The notes under the pieces were generated by a model. That model ran no database searches and was not told the origin of the DNA. It saw only the letters and a list, made by a program, of their open reading frames with translations. Both the position numbers and the translations under genes were made by a program. Source: Bacilli bacterium (GTDB taxonomy: Bacteria; Bacillota_I; Bacilli_A; RFN20; CAG-826). From it: a stretch of DNA of 64,000 nucleotides. Location of the stretch: contig JAKVOO010000001.1 of NCBI GenBank assembly GCA_022482735.1, positions 429,699 through 493,698 on the forward strand. Reading direction: 5' to 3'. Shown here one piece after another: positions 49,393 to 58,657 of the stretch (position 1 is the stretch's first letter; each line of letters begins with the position of its first letter).

Positions 49393-50997
49393 TCAGTGGA
49401 CAAGCATACTCGGTTCATCCATCTCTTCTGGTGCTTTATCGCCAAGAAGTTCGATGATGGTCGGAGCAATGTTGCTTAACTTTCCACCTTTTTCCAATAA
49501 TTTAGCTCCTTTTAGGTTTATCCCAAAAAGAACTGGATTCGTCGTATGGGCTGTGAAAGGATGACCTTTTTCATCAAGCAGTTGCTCTGAATTGCCATGA
49601 TCGGCGGTAATCATAATCGTACCCCCGTTATCATCAATCCATTTCAAAATGCGACCAACTTGAGCATCAACCGTCTCCACTGCCTTAATAACTGCGGGCA
49701 TAACCGCTGTATGTCCAACCATATCGGTGTTGGCAAAATTTAATATAACTACATCTAGGTCTTTCTTATTCAATTCAACCAGTAATGCATCGCATACTTC
49801 AACAGCACTCATCTCTGGTTTCAAATCATAAGTAGCAACTTTCGGCGAGTTTATGAGCACTCGGCGACTGTTTTTCAACTCGGGTTGTTCTACCCCATCA
49901 AAATTAACCGTTCCATCGAAGAAGAAAGTTACATGAGCATATTTTTCCGTCTCCGCTATCCGTAATTGATGGTAGCCATGATCAGCCAACCATGGTCCTA
50001 AAGTATTAGTAAGCTTAGGTAGAGCAAAAGCAATCTCTCCTTTTACCGAATCTGCATACTTCATCGTACAAACAAGAAAAATATTCTTAAGGGGATGAAG
50101 AGGCATGTAAGGTTTAAAGGCTAGAGTCCCATCTGCTTTTTGAGCCGGATGACTATAAAAACTTGGGTTAGTGAATAAAGTTGCAATTTGAATTGCCCGA
50201 TCCGGGCGGAAGTTTGCAAAGATAATCGCATCGTCATCGCCAATTCTGCCATCGACATTAGCATTGTATGCCGGAATTACAAATTCATCCGAAGCATCAC
50301 GACCTAATTCTGGTAAAACTTTTGTATATTGCTCGGTGAAGTAGTCTTTATAATCGACAAACGACGGACCATCATGATCAACCATAACACGATAAGCCCG
50401 ATCAACCCGGTCCATATTTTTGTCGCGGTCCATAGCCCAATAACGGCCACTAATATCCGCGATATGCCCAAAATGAATTTCATCCATCACTTTTACAAGC
50501 TTTGAAATATAAGTCGCGCCCAATTGAGGATCGACATCGCGTCCATCCATAAAACAATGAACAAAGACATCATTGATACCTTCGTTTTTTGCCAATTTAA
50601 TCAAGGCGATAATGTGATCAATATGCGAGTGTACACCGCCATCACTTGTAAGTCCAAAAATATGAAGTTTACTATGATGCTTTTTGGCATGATCTATCGC
50701 TTTTAAATAGGAAGGGTTTTTAAAAAAAGTTCCATCCTTAATCGCTTTGTTCAAAAAAGTCAATGACTGATATACCACGCGACCCGCGCCGATATTCATA
50801 TGTCCGACTTCCGAATTTCCCATTTGCCCTTCAGGAAGGCCAACCGCCTCGCCGCCAGCTTCAATCAAAGTATGGGGATACTCGCTAAAGAAGCGATCTA
50901 AATTAGGTTTCTTTGCTGCTATAACTGCATTTCCATACGGATCTTCACGATAGCCAAATCCATCGAGAATGCAGAGAATAATTGGTTTATTCGCCAT
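49393..50997 (-). CDS. gpmI: 2,3-bisphosphoglycerate-independent phosphoglycerate mutase
   Basis: A 534-residue Mn-dependent iPGM of glycolysis. It starts I-I-L-C-I-L-D-G-F-G-Y-R (first metal Asp), has G-N-S-E-V-G-H-M-N-I-G (catalytic Ser, near residue 62), D-G-R-D-V near 150, and the C-terminal metal motifs N-F-A-N-T-D-M-V-G-H and T-A-D-H-G-N-S-E. Slightly longer than the usual 510 residues. Core metabolism gene. Confidence 0.96.
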   Translation of the reverse strand: MANKPIILCILDGFGYREDPYGNAVIAAKKPNLDRFFSEYPHTLIEAGGEAVGLPEGQMGNSEVGHMNIGAGRVVYQSLTFLNKAIKDGTFFKNPSYLKAIDHAKKHHSKLHIFGLTSDGGVHSHIDHIIALIKLAKNEGINDVFVHCFMDGRDVDPQLGATYISKLVKVMDEIHFGHIADISGRYWAMDRDKNMDRVDRAYRVMVDHDGPSFVDYKDYFTEQYTKVLPELGRDASDEFVIPAYNANVDGRIGDDDAIIFANFRPDRAIQIATLFTNPSFYSHPAQKADGTLAFKPYMPLHPLKNIFLVCTMKYADSVKGEIAFALPKLTNTLGPWLADHGYHQLRIAETEKYAHVTFFFDGTVNFDGVEQPELKNSRRVLINSPKVATYDLKPEMSAVEVCDALLVELNKKDLDVVILNFANTDMVGHTAVMPAVIKAVETVDAQVGRILKWIDDNGGTIMITADHGNSEQLLDEKGHPFTAHTTNPVLFGINLKGAKLLEKGGKLSNIAPTIIELLGDKAPEEMDEPSMLVH

Positions 50998-51064
50998 ATT
51001 AAATTTCTTCCTTCTTTCCGAAGTAATTATAAGGTGTAAGCGTGAAAAATAAAAGATTAAAGCG

Positions 51065-51580
51065 TCATTTATTAGGGAAAAGTTCCCCTTCTTTTAAATT
51101 AAAGAGACGTCCAAAAATAAAAAAGATGAAACTCTTTATCCAATAGTTATATATGGAAACACTTCGATTATACTCAATTAGACTTTTGCGAAATGATTCA
51201 TTGTCGCGAGCAAGAGAATTGATTAATAGTGCAACACGCCCTTCTTTCAGCAACTGAGGTCGGTTTCTCAATTCAATAAATATCTCTTTTTCTAGGCGAT
51301 TATTATCTTCATGTAGCTTTAGCAAACCATTAAAATCCTGCGAAGCAAATATTCGATTAATATCGATGCGATTCTTTCGCTCTAATAAGTTTATACCACA
51401 TAAGGGAGATAAAAACTCCAAGGCATTTGAACGCTGCTCAACATGAAAAAGAATAACACTGTACTCGTGTTTCATCGTTTTTCTCAAACGATAAACCACA
51501 TAGCCAACAATGCATACAATTAAAATGTAAACGGCTAAAAGCGAAAGGATGACAATTCGAAAAACTTCAGTTGCACTCAT
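51065..51580 (-). CDS. LemA-like membrane protein
   Basis: 171 residues: an N-terminal transmembrane helix (I-V-I-L-S-L-L-A-V-Y-I-L-I-V-C-I-V-G-Y), then a helical coiled part ending in the LemA-type segment E-Y-N-R-S-V-S-I-Y-N-Y-W-I-K-S-F. The family forms membrane-anchored helical bundles, function poorly known. Weak similarity only; it may be a divergent LemA. Confidence 0.6.
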   Translation of the reverse strand: MSATEVFRIVILSLLAVYILIVCIVGYVVYRLRKTMKHEYSVILFHVEQRSNALEFLSPLCGINLLERKNRIDINRIFASQDFNGLLKLHEDNNRLEKEIFIELRNRPQLLKEGRVALLINSLARDNESFRKSLIEYNRSVSIYNYWIKSFIFFIFGRLFNLKEGELFPNK

Positions 51581-51716
51581 AATAATTTATTATATCACTA
51601 GATATCTTACTTTTCTTATTCAATAAACTATAAATGCGATTTTCTTCTATCAGCAACCTCGTTTTAGTGCTTTTTTCGTATTTTTTATTTATTTTAGTAG
51701 TTTTCTAGGGGTTTTT

Positions 51717-51745
51717 TTGACTTAAAAAAACGTTTATGATAAGAT
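51717..51745 (+). promoter_or_regulatory. Promoter of the HAD phosphatase gene
   Basis: TTGACT at 51717 and TAAGAT at 51740 with 17 bases between; the gene starts 22 bases downstream. Confidence 0.7.
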
Positions 51746-51766
51746 TTCTTTCGCGAGGTATCAAAA

Positions 51767-52603
51767 ATGGCGGCAAAATCGATTGTCGGTATTCTATATG
51801 ACTTTGATAAAACCCTCTGTACAGAGGATATGCAGAACTATTCCTTTATCCCGGCCCTTGGAATGACTCCACCCGAATTTTGGGGCGCAACTACTGAGTT
51901 TTCTGCCAAAACCAATGTTGAAAGAATTCTATCATATATGTATATGATGGTTAAACTGGCTAAAGAAAAAAACATTAAGTTAACCCGTGAGTATTTAAAC
52001 AATTTAGGTCGGGAAATAAAGTTTTTTAATGGTGTTACTTCTTGGTTTAGACGGATTAATGAATTTGGAACAAGTCTTGGTGTTCAAGTTGAACACTACC
52101 TTGTAAGTAGCGGCACCAAAGAAATCATCGATGGTTGTGCAATTGCAAAAGAGTTCAAAGCAATCTATGGCTGCGAATTTTATTTTGATGAAAATAGTGG
52201 TGAGCCCATCTGGCCAAAGACAGCGATTAATTATACTGCTAAGACTCAATATTTTTTCCGTATATCCAAAGGCGCACTTGATCAGAGTGATGACAATAAA
52301 GTAAATGAAAAAATATCTAATCGGCGAATTCCCTATCGGAATATTATTTATTTCGGAGATGGAATGACTGATATTCCAATTATGATATTAGTCAAAGAAA
52401 ATGGGGGCAATTCGATTGCCGTCTATCAACCTGGATCAAAAGAAAAGGTCGAATCATTATTTGAGGATGGGCGAGTCAATTATATTGCGAAAGCTGACTA
52501 CTCATCGGGTAGCGACTTAGACAAAGTTGTAAAATTAATCATTCAAGAAATTGCTGTTAGTTCAGAATTAGCCAGAAAACAAAGCCAATTATTAAAAAAG
52601 TAA
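51767..52603 (+). CDS. HAD-superfamily phosphatase (PSP-like)
   Basis: A 278-residue HAD hydrolase with motif I D-F-D-K-T-L-C (near residue 12), a helical cap, S-S-G-T-K-E-I near 115 and motif III/IV Y-F-G-D-G-M-T-D-I-P (near 205), like the phosphoserine phosphatase-type HAD-IB branch. The substrate is not known. It is followed by a terminator, so it is monocistronic. Confidence 0.88.
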   Translation: MAAKSIVGILYDFDKTLCTEDMQNYSFIPALGMTPPEFWGATTEFSAKTNVERILSYMYMMVKLAKEKNIKLTREYLNNLGREIKFFNGVTSWFRRINEFGTSLGVQVEHYLVSSGTKEIIDGCAIAKEFKAIYGCEFYFDENSGEPIWPKTAINYTAKTQYFFRISKGALDQSDDNKVNEKISNRRIPYRNIIYFGDGMTDIPIMILVKENGGNSIAVYQPGSKEKVESLFEDGRVNYIAKADYSSGSDLDKVVKLIIQEIAVSSELARKQSQLLKK

Positions 52604-52630
52604 CCAACTTAGAAATTAAGTTGGTTTTTT
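52602..52630 (+). terminator. Terminator after the HAD phosphatase gene
   Basis: AACCAACTTA / TTAAGTTGGTT stem with T7. Confidence 0.85.
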
Positions 52631-52692
52631 TGATTGATACTTTAATTGAAGAAGACTAGCAATAATAGTAATATTATTGTGGAGGCTATAAA

Positions 52693-53406
52693 ATGGTCAC
52701 GGCAATCGTATTAATCGCTGGAAGTGGTTCACGTGTAGGAACACAAATCCCCAAACAATTTTTATTGGTAAAAGGAAAACCGCTTTTTTTGTATGCGGTT
52801 AATTCGTTTGAAGAAAATCCGGAGGTTGATAGTATCGTCTTAGTGGTACAGCCTGAACATGCAATTGAAGTAAAATCAATTTGTGATGCCAATCACATAA
52901 GCAAGTTGCACCTAATTACTGAAGGTGGGGCTTCACGCCAAGAGAGTGTATTAAAAACCCTTAAGAAACTTAAAAAGAAGCTCAAGGAAGATGATATAGT
53001 TTTAATTCATGACGGCGCAAGACCTTTGATTGATGGGGAGATCATCAGTGAGAATATTTCTTTAGCTGAACGATTCGGAGCGGTGGAAACGGCTATCGCT
53101 TCTACCAATACAATCGCTATTAGTGCCGACGGAGAATGGGTTGACGAAGTTCCTGACCGCTCACATTTATTTCAAGTGCAAACACCGCAAAGTTTTAAGT
53201 TTGACTTGATTTATCAAGCGCATGTTCTTGCTCAAAAGAAGGGTATCACACATTGTAGCGATGATGCCCAAATTGCCATTTATGCTGGTAATAAAGTACA
53301 TATAGCAAGAGGAAATACCTTGAATTTTAAGATTACAACCTATGAGGATTTTTCCATTTTCAAAGCCCTAGTTGAACTAGTTGAAGGAGATAGCAATGTC
53401 GGATAA
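52693..53406 (+). CDS. ispD: 2-C-methyl-D-erythritol 4-phosphate cytidylyltransferase
   Basis: A 237-residue MEP-pathway enzyme making CDP-ME for isoprenoids. A-G-S-G-S-R-V-G-T-Q-I-P-K-Q-F near residue 9, H-D-G-A-R-P-L near 105, R-S-H-L-F-Q-V-Q-T-P-Q-S-F near 155, all typical. TarI (ribitol-phosphate cytidylyltransferase) is the close alternative, since the two are hard to tell apart by eye; no teichoic acid genes are nearby. It overlaps the S1-domain gene by 11 bases. Confidence 0.85.
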   Translation: MVTAIVLIAGSGSRVGTQIPKQFLLVKGKPLFLYAVNSFEENPEVDSIVLVVQPEHAIEVKSICDANHISKLHLITEGGASRQESVLKTLKKLKKKLKEDDIVLIHDGARPLIDGEIISENISLAERFGAVETAIASTNTIAISADGEWVDEVPDRSHLFQVQTPQSFKFDLIYQAHVLAQKKGITHCSDDAQIAIYAGNKVHIARGNTLNFKITTYEDFSIFKALVELVEGDSNVG

Positions 53407-53788
53407 ACTTTATAATACGGGAGATATTTGCGAAGGTACTGTTATCGAAATACGCCCCTATGGTGCGATTTTAGCTTTTGATAATGAACAGGAAGGACTG
53501 CTTCATATTTCAGAGATTTCGACTAAATTTGTTCGAAACATTACTGATTTTGCCCCGGTTGGCTCGAGGATTAAAGTTATTATTGTCGATGTCGATCACA
53601 AGAGTAACTTTCTACGTCTATCAATTAAGCGCCTGCCTCAAGCCTCTAGCAAAGGGCATGAACCCGAGAAAAGACGAAAATTGATTTCCGCCTCCGAAAT
53701 TGATTTTGGTCCTCTTGAGGAACGTCTCCCAAAATGGATTAAAGAAGCCAAAGCAATGGCAACCACGAAGAAGGAAAAGAAATTATGA
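53396..53788 (+). CDS. S1-domain RNA-binding protein (CvfD/YugI-like)
   Basis: A 130-residue protein: an N-terminal S1 domain (G-D-I-C-E-G-T-V-I-E-I-R-P-Y-G-A near residue 8, E-G-L-L-H-I-S-E-I near 33) and a basic C-terminal half. GGAG sets ATG 53396, inside ispD. Small S1 proteins of this type bind RNA/ribosomes and act in stress responses. Its stop overlaps pgi (ATGA), so ispD, this gene and pgi are one operon. Confidence 0.85.
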   Translation: MSDKLYNTGDICEGTVIEIRPYGAILAFDNEQEGLLHISEISTKFVRNITDFAPVGSRIKVIIVDVDHKSNFLRLSIKRLPQASSKGHEPEKRRKLISASEIDFGPLEERLPKWIKEAKAMATTKKEKKL

Positions 53789-55065
53789 TTAAATTAGACT
53801 TATCTCATGTTATTGAAAAAATTGATTTTACTGCCTATCAGGAAAAAGTCAATGCGATTAATCAAATGATTGATGAAAGAACTGGCCCTGGAAGTGATTT
53901 TTTGGGGTGGACAACTTGGCCAAACGACTATGATAAAGAGGAAGTTGCTCAAATCAAACGCGATGCCAGTTATGTGCGACAAAACTTTGAAGTTCTTGTC
54001 GTTTGTGGAATCGGTGGCTCTTATTTGGGCGCCCGCTCGGCTATTGATGCCCTAAGAGGACTTTATTCTTCCGCAAAACCAGAAATAATTTATCTGGGCC
54101 AAACTTTTTCTAGTACCTACATTCACCAAGTTTTGACATATTTAACGACGAAAAAGTTTGCAATCAATGTTATATCTAAGTCCGGAACTACTACCGAAAC
54201 ATCCGTAGCTTTTCGCTTAGTAAAAGAACTATTAGAGCAAAAAGTCGGTAAAAATGAAGCTCGCAAAGCCATTTTTGCTACCACCGATAAAGCGCGAGGG
54301 GCGTTGAAAACTTTAGCCGATAAAGAAGGATACCAAACTTACGTTTTGCCGGATAACATCGGAGGACGCTATTCCGTTATTACGGCGGTTGGCCTTTTCC
54401 CTATTGCCTGTGCCGGATTTGATATTGATGAATTACTTTTAGGGGCAAAAGATGCCGCGCAAGATTTTTCTAATCCTAACTTGAAAAGCAACGTTGCTTA
54501 CCAATATGCCGTAACACGCGATTATTTATATCATCACCACTATCAAGTTGAGATGTTCGTACTCTACGAGCCTCAATACACACAGATTGGGGAATGGTGC
54601 AAACAATTATTTGGTGAATCTGAAGGTAAAGAAGGAAAAGGATTACTTCCTGATTCCGCAACTTTTTCAACTGATCTTCATAGCCTTGGCCAATTTATTC
54701 AAGAAGGGACGCATCTTCTTTTTGAAACAGTTATTCACGTTGATTCTTCTACTTACGAAGTCAAAGTTTCTCATGATGAAGATAATCTCGATGGCTTAAA
54801 CTATCTAGAGGGAAAAACTCTAACTTTTATTAATGACAAGGCATTTGAAGGAACGGTCGCCGCCCATGAGCAAGAAGGAAAAGTGCCAAACATAATTATT
54901 AATCTTCCAAAGATTGATAGTTATAACATCGGTTATATGTTCTTCTTTTTTATGAAGACTTGTGCAATGAGTGCCTATCTTTTGGATATCAATCCTTTCA
55001 ATCAGCCGGGAGTGGAAATCTACAAACGAAACATGTTCCATTTATTAGGCAAAAAAGGTTATTAG
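53785..55065 (+). CDS. pgi: Glucose-6-phosphate isomerase
   Basis: A 426-residue PGI interconverting glucose-6-P and fructose-6-P. G-I-G-G-S-Y-L-G-A (near residue 75), S-K-S-G-T-T-T-E (near 133), D-N-I-G-G-R-Y-S-V (near 190), and the C-terminal Q-P-G-V-E-I-Y-K motif are all present. Slightly shorter than the usual 445-450 residues but complete. Confidence 0.96.
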   Translation: MIKLDLSHVIEKIDFTAYQEKVNAINQMIDERTGPGSDFLGWTTWPNDYDKEEVAQIKRDASYVRQNFEVLVVCGIGGSYLGARSAIDALRGLYSSAKPEIIYLGQTFSSTYIHQVLTYLTTKKFAINVISKSGTTTETSVAFRLVKELLEQKVGKNEARKAIFATTDKARGALKTLADKEGYQTYVLPDNIGGRYSVITAVGLFPIACAGFDIDELLLGAKDAAQDFSNPNLKSNVAYQYAVTRDYLYHHHYQVEMFVLYEPQYTQIGEWCKQLFGESEGKEGKGLLPDSATFSTDLHSLGQFIQEGTHLLFETVIHVDSSTYEVKVSHDEDNLDGLNYLEGKTLTFINDKAFEGTVAAHEQEGKVPNIIINLPKIDSYNIGYMFFFFMKTCAMSAYLLDINPFNQPGVEIYKRNMFHLLGKKGY

Positions 55066-55138
55066 TCGCAGTATTTTTCGTTTCATAAACAAGGGATTTT
55101 ATTTGAGAAAACCTCGAAAAAAAAATCCTTTTTTTTCA

Positions 55139-55167
55139 TTGACTAATATGGGGGTCAATGATATATT
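55139..55167 (+). promoter_or_regulatory. Promoter of the tRNA cluster
   Basis: TTGACT at 55139 and TATATT at 55162, 17 bases apart, 30 bases before tRNA-Val. Confidence 0.75.
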
Positions 55168-55196
55168 TATTAAGCACGTGTATCGGAGTGTAATGT

Positions 55197-55272
55197 GGAT
55201 GTTTAGCTCAGCTGGGAGAGCATCGCCTTTACACGGCGGAGGTCGGGGGTTCGAACCCCTCAACATCCACCA
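55197..55272 (+). tRNA. tRNA-Val(TAC)
   Basis: 76 nt with CCA; acceptor GGATGTT / AACATCC, anticodon loop TTTACAC (TAC), T-arm GGTTCGAACCCC. Confidence 0.96.
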
Positions 55273-55294
55273 TTGATACATTGCACCACGTTGT

Positions 55295-55378
55295 GGAGGA
55301 GTAGCGAAGTGGCCAAACGCGGCTGACTGTAAATCAGTTCCTTCGGGTTCGATGGTTCAAATCCACCCTCCTCCACCA
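55295..55378 (+). tRNA. tRNA-Tyr(GTA)
   Basis: 84 nt with CCA; acceptor GGAGGAG / CTCCTCC, anticodon loop CTGTAAA (GTA), long variable arm. Confidence 0.96.
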
Positions 55379-55385
55379 TTCTTTT

Positions 55386-55461
55386 TGGGGTATAGCCAAG
55401 CGGTAAGGCAACAGACTTTGACTCTGTCATTTCCCTGGTTCGATCCCAGGTACCCCAGCCA
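55386..55461 (+). tRNA. tRNA-Gln(TTG)
   Basis: 76 nt with CCA; acceptor TGGGGTA / TACCCCA, anticodon loop CTTTGAC (TTG). Confidence 0.96.
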
Positions 55462-55466
55462 ATCAT

Positions 55467-55542
55467 GACTCGTTAGCTCAGTCGGTAGAGCACTTGACTT
55501 TTAATCAAGGGGTCAAGAGTTCGAATCTCTTACGAGTCACCA
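55467..55542 (+). tRNA. tRNA-Lys(TTT)
   Basis: 76 nt with CCA; acceptor GACTCGT / ACGAGTC, anticodon loop CTTTTAA (TTT). Confidence 0.96.
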
Positions 55543-55543
55543 T

Positions 55544-55632
55544 GCCCAGGTGGCGGAATAGGTAGACGCACAGGACTTAAAATCCTGCGAGGTTAATCCC
55601 TCATACCGGTTCGATTCCGGTCCCGGGCACCA
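55544..55632 (+). tRNA. tRNA-Leu(TAA)
   Basis: 89 nt with CCA; acceptor GCCCAGG / CCGGGC with one mismatch, anticodon loop CTTAAAA (TAA), long variable arm GAGGTTAATCCCTC. Confidence 0.95.
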
Positions 55633-55689
55633 ACCTTTATGTTTTGTTTATCATTTAGATATGATGACAAAATAACCAGAATAGCATGG

Positions 55690-55723
55690 AAAGCTCCTTG
55701 TCGTAAAAGACTTGGAGCTTTTT
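55690..55723 (+). terminator. Terminator of the tRNA cluster
   Basis: AAAGCTCC / GGAGCTT with an inner GTC / GAC stem and T5. The following 55724-55901 holds only a possible TTGACA (55848) for the next gene. Confidence 0.8.
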
Positions 55724-55901
55724 ATGTGGCCATATTATAACAAATGAATTAACGCAAATATTATGCTTGAGAATAACTGACTAAAATATTCGAAATTAAT
55801 TCTTATATAAAAAGGGATGATTCATATAACAATGCAATTGAAAACAATTGACAAGACAGTATTTACGAAATGATGTAAAATATCTCTAGAGAGGTTTTAA
55901 T

Positions 55902-56630
55902 ATGCAGAAACTTAAATATGGTTATGGTTGGTTGATTAAGTGGGTTTTAGCCGCCATTTTAATAGGTGTTGGCTTAGCTCCAGTCTTTGCAAATGGCATT
56001 GTTTATTTGATTAGTGGCATTTTTATTGTTACATTTTCTTTACTACGCGTATATCCACTACTAAAAACTCTAAAGAAAGAAGGACTACGTACATTAAATC
56101 TTGTCGAGATTATTCTCGATACGATTTTAGGCGGACTGCTTCTATATGTTGGTGTTAGAGCCTTACAGGAAGGTAGTAGTTGGGATCCAGGAAGCGCCTG
56201 GGGTCTTGTCTACAAGTACTCATTGGTATTTGTGCTTATTTTTCGGTCTATCGTCTTCTTTTACTCGGTCACTTTCCTTGGTGAAAAAACAGAACAGCCT
56301 AAATTTTGGGCTCATATCGGTTTATTGTCTTTAGGATCGATTATTTCGGTTTTAAAGGATTTTACACCAAAGTGGATTGCTTGGATGTTGTTGGTTATTG
56401 CCGTTTTGGGGGCTATCTATCTTGCGGTCGATGGGTACTTTGGATACCGAAACTATCGTAAGTACCAAGCCGAGTTAAATGCCGATAAAGTTAAGAAGGT
56501 TAAAGCGAAAAAAGTCGAAAAAAATGTTTCAATTCCTTCTTCGCCTTCTGCTGACAAACCAAATGATCAACATAGCATTCTTGTAGATAAGAAAGATGAT
56601 GGAAACGACAAGCCGACAATTATTAATTAA
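55902..56630 (+). CDS. Multi-pass membrane protein of unknown function
   Basis: 242 residues with five to six hydrophobic helices in the first 185 residues (for example L-A-A-I-L-I-G-V-G-L-A-P-V-F-A, V-Y-L-I-S-G-I-F-I-V-T-F and W-M-L-L-V-I-A-V-L-G-A-I-Y), then a Lys-rich and Ser/Asp-rich cytosolic tail. No family recognised. A TTGACA box lies at 55848, with a poor -10. Monocistronic. Confidence 0.65.
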   Translation: MQKLKYGYGWLIKWVLAAILIGVGLAPVFANGIVYLISGIFIVTFSLLRVYPLLKTLKKEGLRTLNLVEIILDTILGGLLLYVGVRALQEGSSWDPGSAWGLVYKYSLVFVLIFRSIVFFYSVTFLGEKTEQPKFWAHIGLLSLGSIISVLKDFTPKWIAWMLLVIAVLGAIYLAVDGYFGYRNYRKYQAELNADKVKKVKAKKVEKNVSIPSSPSADKPNDQHSILVDKKDDGNDKPTIIN

Positions 56631-56653
56631 GCGCAATAAAGTCAAAGTATAAT

Positions 56654-56685
56654 GCTCCTCATTTATAAAAGTGAGGAGCTTTTTT
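56654..56685 (+). terminator. Terminator after the membrane protein gene
   Basis: GCTCCTCA / TGAGGAGC stem with T6. Confidence 0.85.
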
Positions 56686-56757
56686 GTACTTTAATCCAGC
56701 ATTTATTAAAGCGAACAATATCTTGAATTGTTCCTATAAATATTTTTTTGTATTTAA

Positions 56758-56786
56758 TTGTATTTTACAATTTTATCCTCTATAAT
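56758..56786 (+). promoter_or_regulatory. Promoter of the NfeD/slipin operon
   Basis: TTGTAT at 56758 and TATAAT at 56781, 17 bases apart, 29 bases before the first gene. Confidence 0.8.
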
Positions 56787-56814
56787 ATAGCCATAAGGGG
56801 AAAAGGAGGAAAGA

Positions 56815-57195
56815 ATGGCCTTAACATGGTTCAACAAAAAAGTGTTTCAGGGAATAGCAACAATTTACGATACTAATATAACGTTTAATACCACTGCAAT
56901 GGAGGCAATTAAAGCAGCCTATCGCGTCATGGTGGGTTTTGATGACGAACGGAATGTCATCATTGTTAAAAGAGTATCCCGCGCTGATTCTATTCGGGGT
57001 GACATTGATAGTGATAGTTTACTTCCATTAACCGTGAAGAATAGTTACTCACGCATCGCGAACAAAAAGTTGATTGAAAAAATATCTGGGTTAGCCCATA
57101 CTGAATTTGGACGAAGTCCAAGGAAGTTTCTTACCAGTTGGGATGACGACAAAGAAGTCCTCGTTGTAAATTTAAATGAAGAGGTAATGAAATAA
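56815..57195 (+). CDS. Unknown protein upstream of NfeD/slipin
   Basis: 126 residues, soluble, with alternating strand and helix (G-I-A-T-I-Y-D-T-N-I-T-F-N; Y-R-V-M-V-G-F-D-D-E-R-N-V-I-I-V-K; E-V-L-V-V-N-L-N-E). AAAGGAGG sets the start. No family recognised. It heads the operon with NfeD (two bases later) and slipin, so it probably shares their membrane-related role, which is inference. Confidence 0.6.
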   Translation: MALTWFNKKVFQGIATIYDTNITFNTTAMEAIKAAYRVMVGFDDERNVIIVKRVSRADSIRGDIDSDSLLPLTVKNSYSRIANKKLIEKISGLAHTEFGRSPRKFLTSWDDDKEVLVVNLNEEVMK

Positions 57196-57197
57196 TT

Positions 57198-57668
57198 ATG
57201 GATAGTTATATGGTTTGGATTTGGTTGGCAGTATTTATCTTAATGATTGTCATTGAAGCCTCCACTGCCAGCTTAGTAACTGTATGGTTTGCTCTCGGAG
57301 CTATTGTGGCAATGATTTTAAGCATCATACCTGATGTTCCATTTTGGGTGGAAATCGTTGTCTTCGTGGCTGTATCCACGGTTGTTCTTGTCTTACTGCG
57401 CCCATTAGTTAAGAAACTGCTTGGCCGTTCAGAAATCAAGAGTAATGCTGACGAGATTATTGGTCGGCGAGCGACAGTAGTTCATCCAATCACCGACATC
57501 GAGTATGGTGCCGTCAAACTTAATGGTGTTATTTGGACGGCGATGAATACTGATTCGCATGGTGGTACAATAAGTACAGGTAGTATCGTCGAGATATTGG
57601 CTATTTCGGGCAATAAACTCGTCGTGAAGCTCATTAAAAGTAGTGACAGCGATGTCATTACCAAGTAA
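57198..57668 (+). CDS. NfeD family membrane protein
   Basis: 156 residues: three to four N-terminal helices (W-I-W-L-A-V-F-I-L-M-I-V-I-E-A and following) and a C-terminal OB-fold NfeD domain (I-I-G-R-R-A-T-V-V-H-P-I near residue 90, V-E-I-L-A-I-S-G-N-K-L-V-V near 130). NfeD proteins work with SPFH proteins in membrane domains; the SPFH gene follows directly. Confidence 0.9.
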   Translation: MDSYMVWIWLAVFILMIVIEASTASLVTVWFALGAIVAMILSIIPDVPFWVEIVVFVAVSTVVLVLLRPLVKKLLGRSEIKSNADEIIGRRATVVHPITDIEYGAVKLNGVIWTAMNTDSHGGTISTGSIVEILAISGNKLVVKLIKSSDSDVITK

Positions 57669-57682
57669 TAGGAGGAAATAAA

Positions 57683-58621
57683 ATGAGTGGTATTGAAGTC
57701 TTCTTAGTAGTTCTTGCAATTATTGTTTTTATTGGTCTATTGATCTTTATTGGTTCGATTCGGATTGTCCGTCAGACTAATAAGTATGTCGTGGAGCGGC
57801 TTGGAGCCTACCACACTACTTGGACTGTTGGTTTCCACATTTTAGTTCCATTCATTGATCGTGTAACTAAGATTGTTACTATGAAAGAACAGGTAAAAGA
57901 CTTTGATCCGCAACCTGTTATTACAAAAGATAACGTTACAATGCAAATTGATACGGTTGTCTTCTTTACGATTACTGATGCAAAGCTATACGCTTATGGT
58001 GTAGAAAATCCTTTAGCTGCTATTGAAAATTTGTCGGCAACTACGCTGCGGAATATCATTGGTGATCTGGATTTAGATGAAACCTTAACTAGCCGTGACA
58101 TTATCAATTCGAAAATGCGGGCAACTCTTGACGAAGCAACCGATCCATGGGGCATCAAAGTAAATCGGGTGGAAGTTAAAAACATTCTTCCTCCAAAGGA
58201 TATCCGTGATGCTATGGAACGGCAAATGCGGGCTGAAAGAGAGCGGCGGGAAAAAATTCTTCTTGCTGAAGGCGAAAAGAAATCAGCCATTTTGTTAGCC
58301 GAAGGTAAAAAAGAATCTGAAATTTTAAATGCTGAAGCCGATAAGAAAGCTGCTATTATGCGGGCTCAAGGTCAGGCTGAATCAACATTGACCATTAAAC
58401 GGGCTGAAGCCGATGCGCTTATTATGGTAAAGCAAGCTGAAGCACAAGGAATTGAAGCAATTAAGAAAGCTTCGCCAAGTGAAGCCGTTTTGAAGATTAA
58501 GCAATATGAAGCGATGATGAAAGTTTCTGAAGGCCAGGCAACCAAGATTATTATTCCTGGTGATATGCAAAACATCGCTAGTATGGCTACCGCTATTAAA
58601 GAAGTTATTAAAGACAAGTAA
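57683..58621 (+). CDS. SPFH domain protein (slipin/stomatin-like)
   Basis: 312 residues: an N-terminal membrane helix, the SPFH/band 7 domain (V-E-R-L-G-A-Y-H-T-T near residue 35, V-D-T... replaced by I-D-T-V-V-F-F near 92), and a long Ala/Glu/Lys coiled coil (A-E-G-E-K-K-S-A-I-L-L-A-E-G-K-K, near 195-230). Organises membrane domains or membrane protease control together with NfeD. Ends the operon; a terminator follows. Confidence 0.93.
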   Translation: MSGIEVFLVVLAIIVFIGLLIFIGSIRIVRQTNKYVVERLGAYHTTWTVGFHILVPFIDRVTKIVTMKEQVKDFDPQPVITKDNVTMQIDTVVFFTITDAKLYAYGVENPLAAIENLSATTLRNIIGDLDLDETLTSRDIINSKMRATLDEATDPWGIKVNRVEVKNILPPKDIRDAMERQMRAERERREKILLAEGEKKSAILLAEGKKESEILNAEADKKAAIMRAQGQAESTLTIKRAEADALIMVKQAEAQGIEAIKKASPSEAVLKIKQYEAMMKVSEGQATKIIIPGDMQNIASMATAIKEVIKDK

Positions 58622-58632
58622 ACTACTAACTA

Positions 58633-58657
58633 AGGGTCTGCGATGCAGACCTTTTTT
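58633..58657 (+). terminator. Terminator of the NfeD/slipin operon
   Basis: GGTCTGC / GCAGACC stem with T6. Confidence 0.85.
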
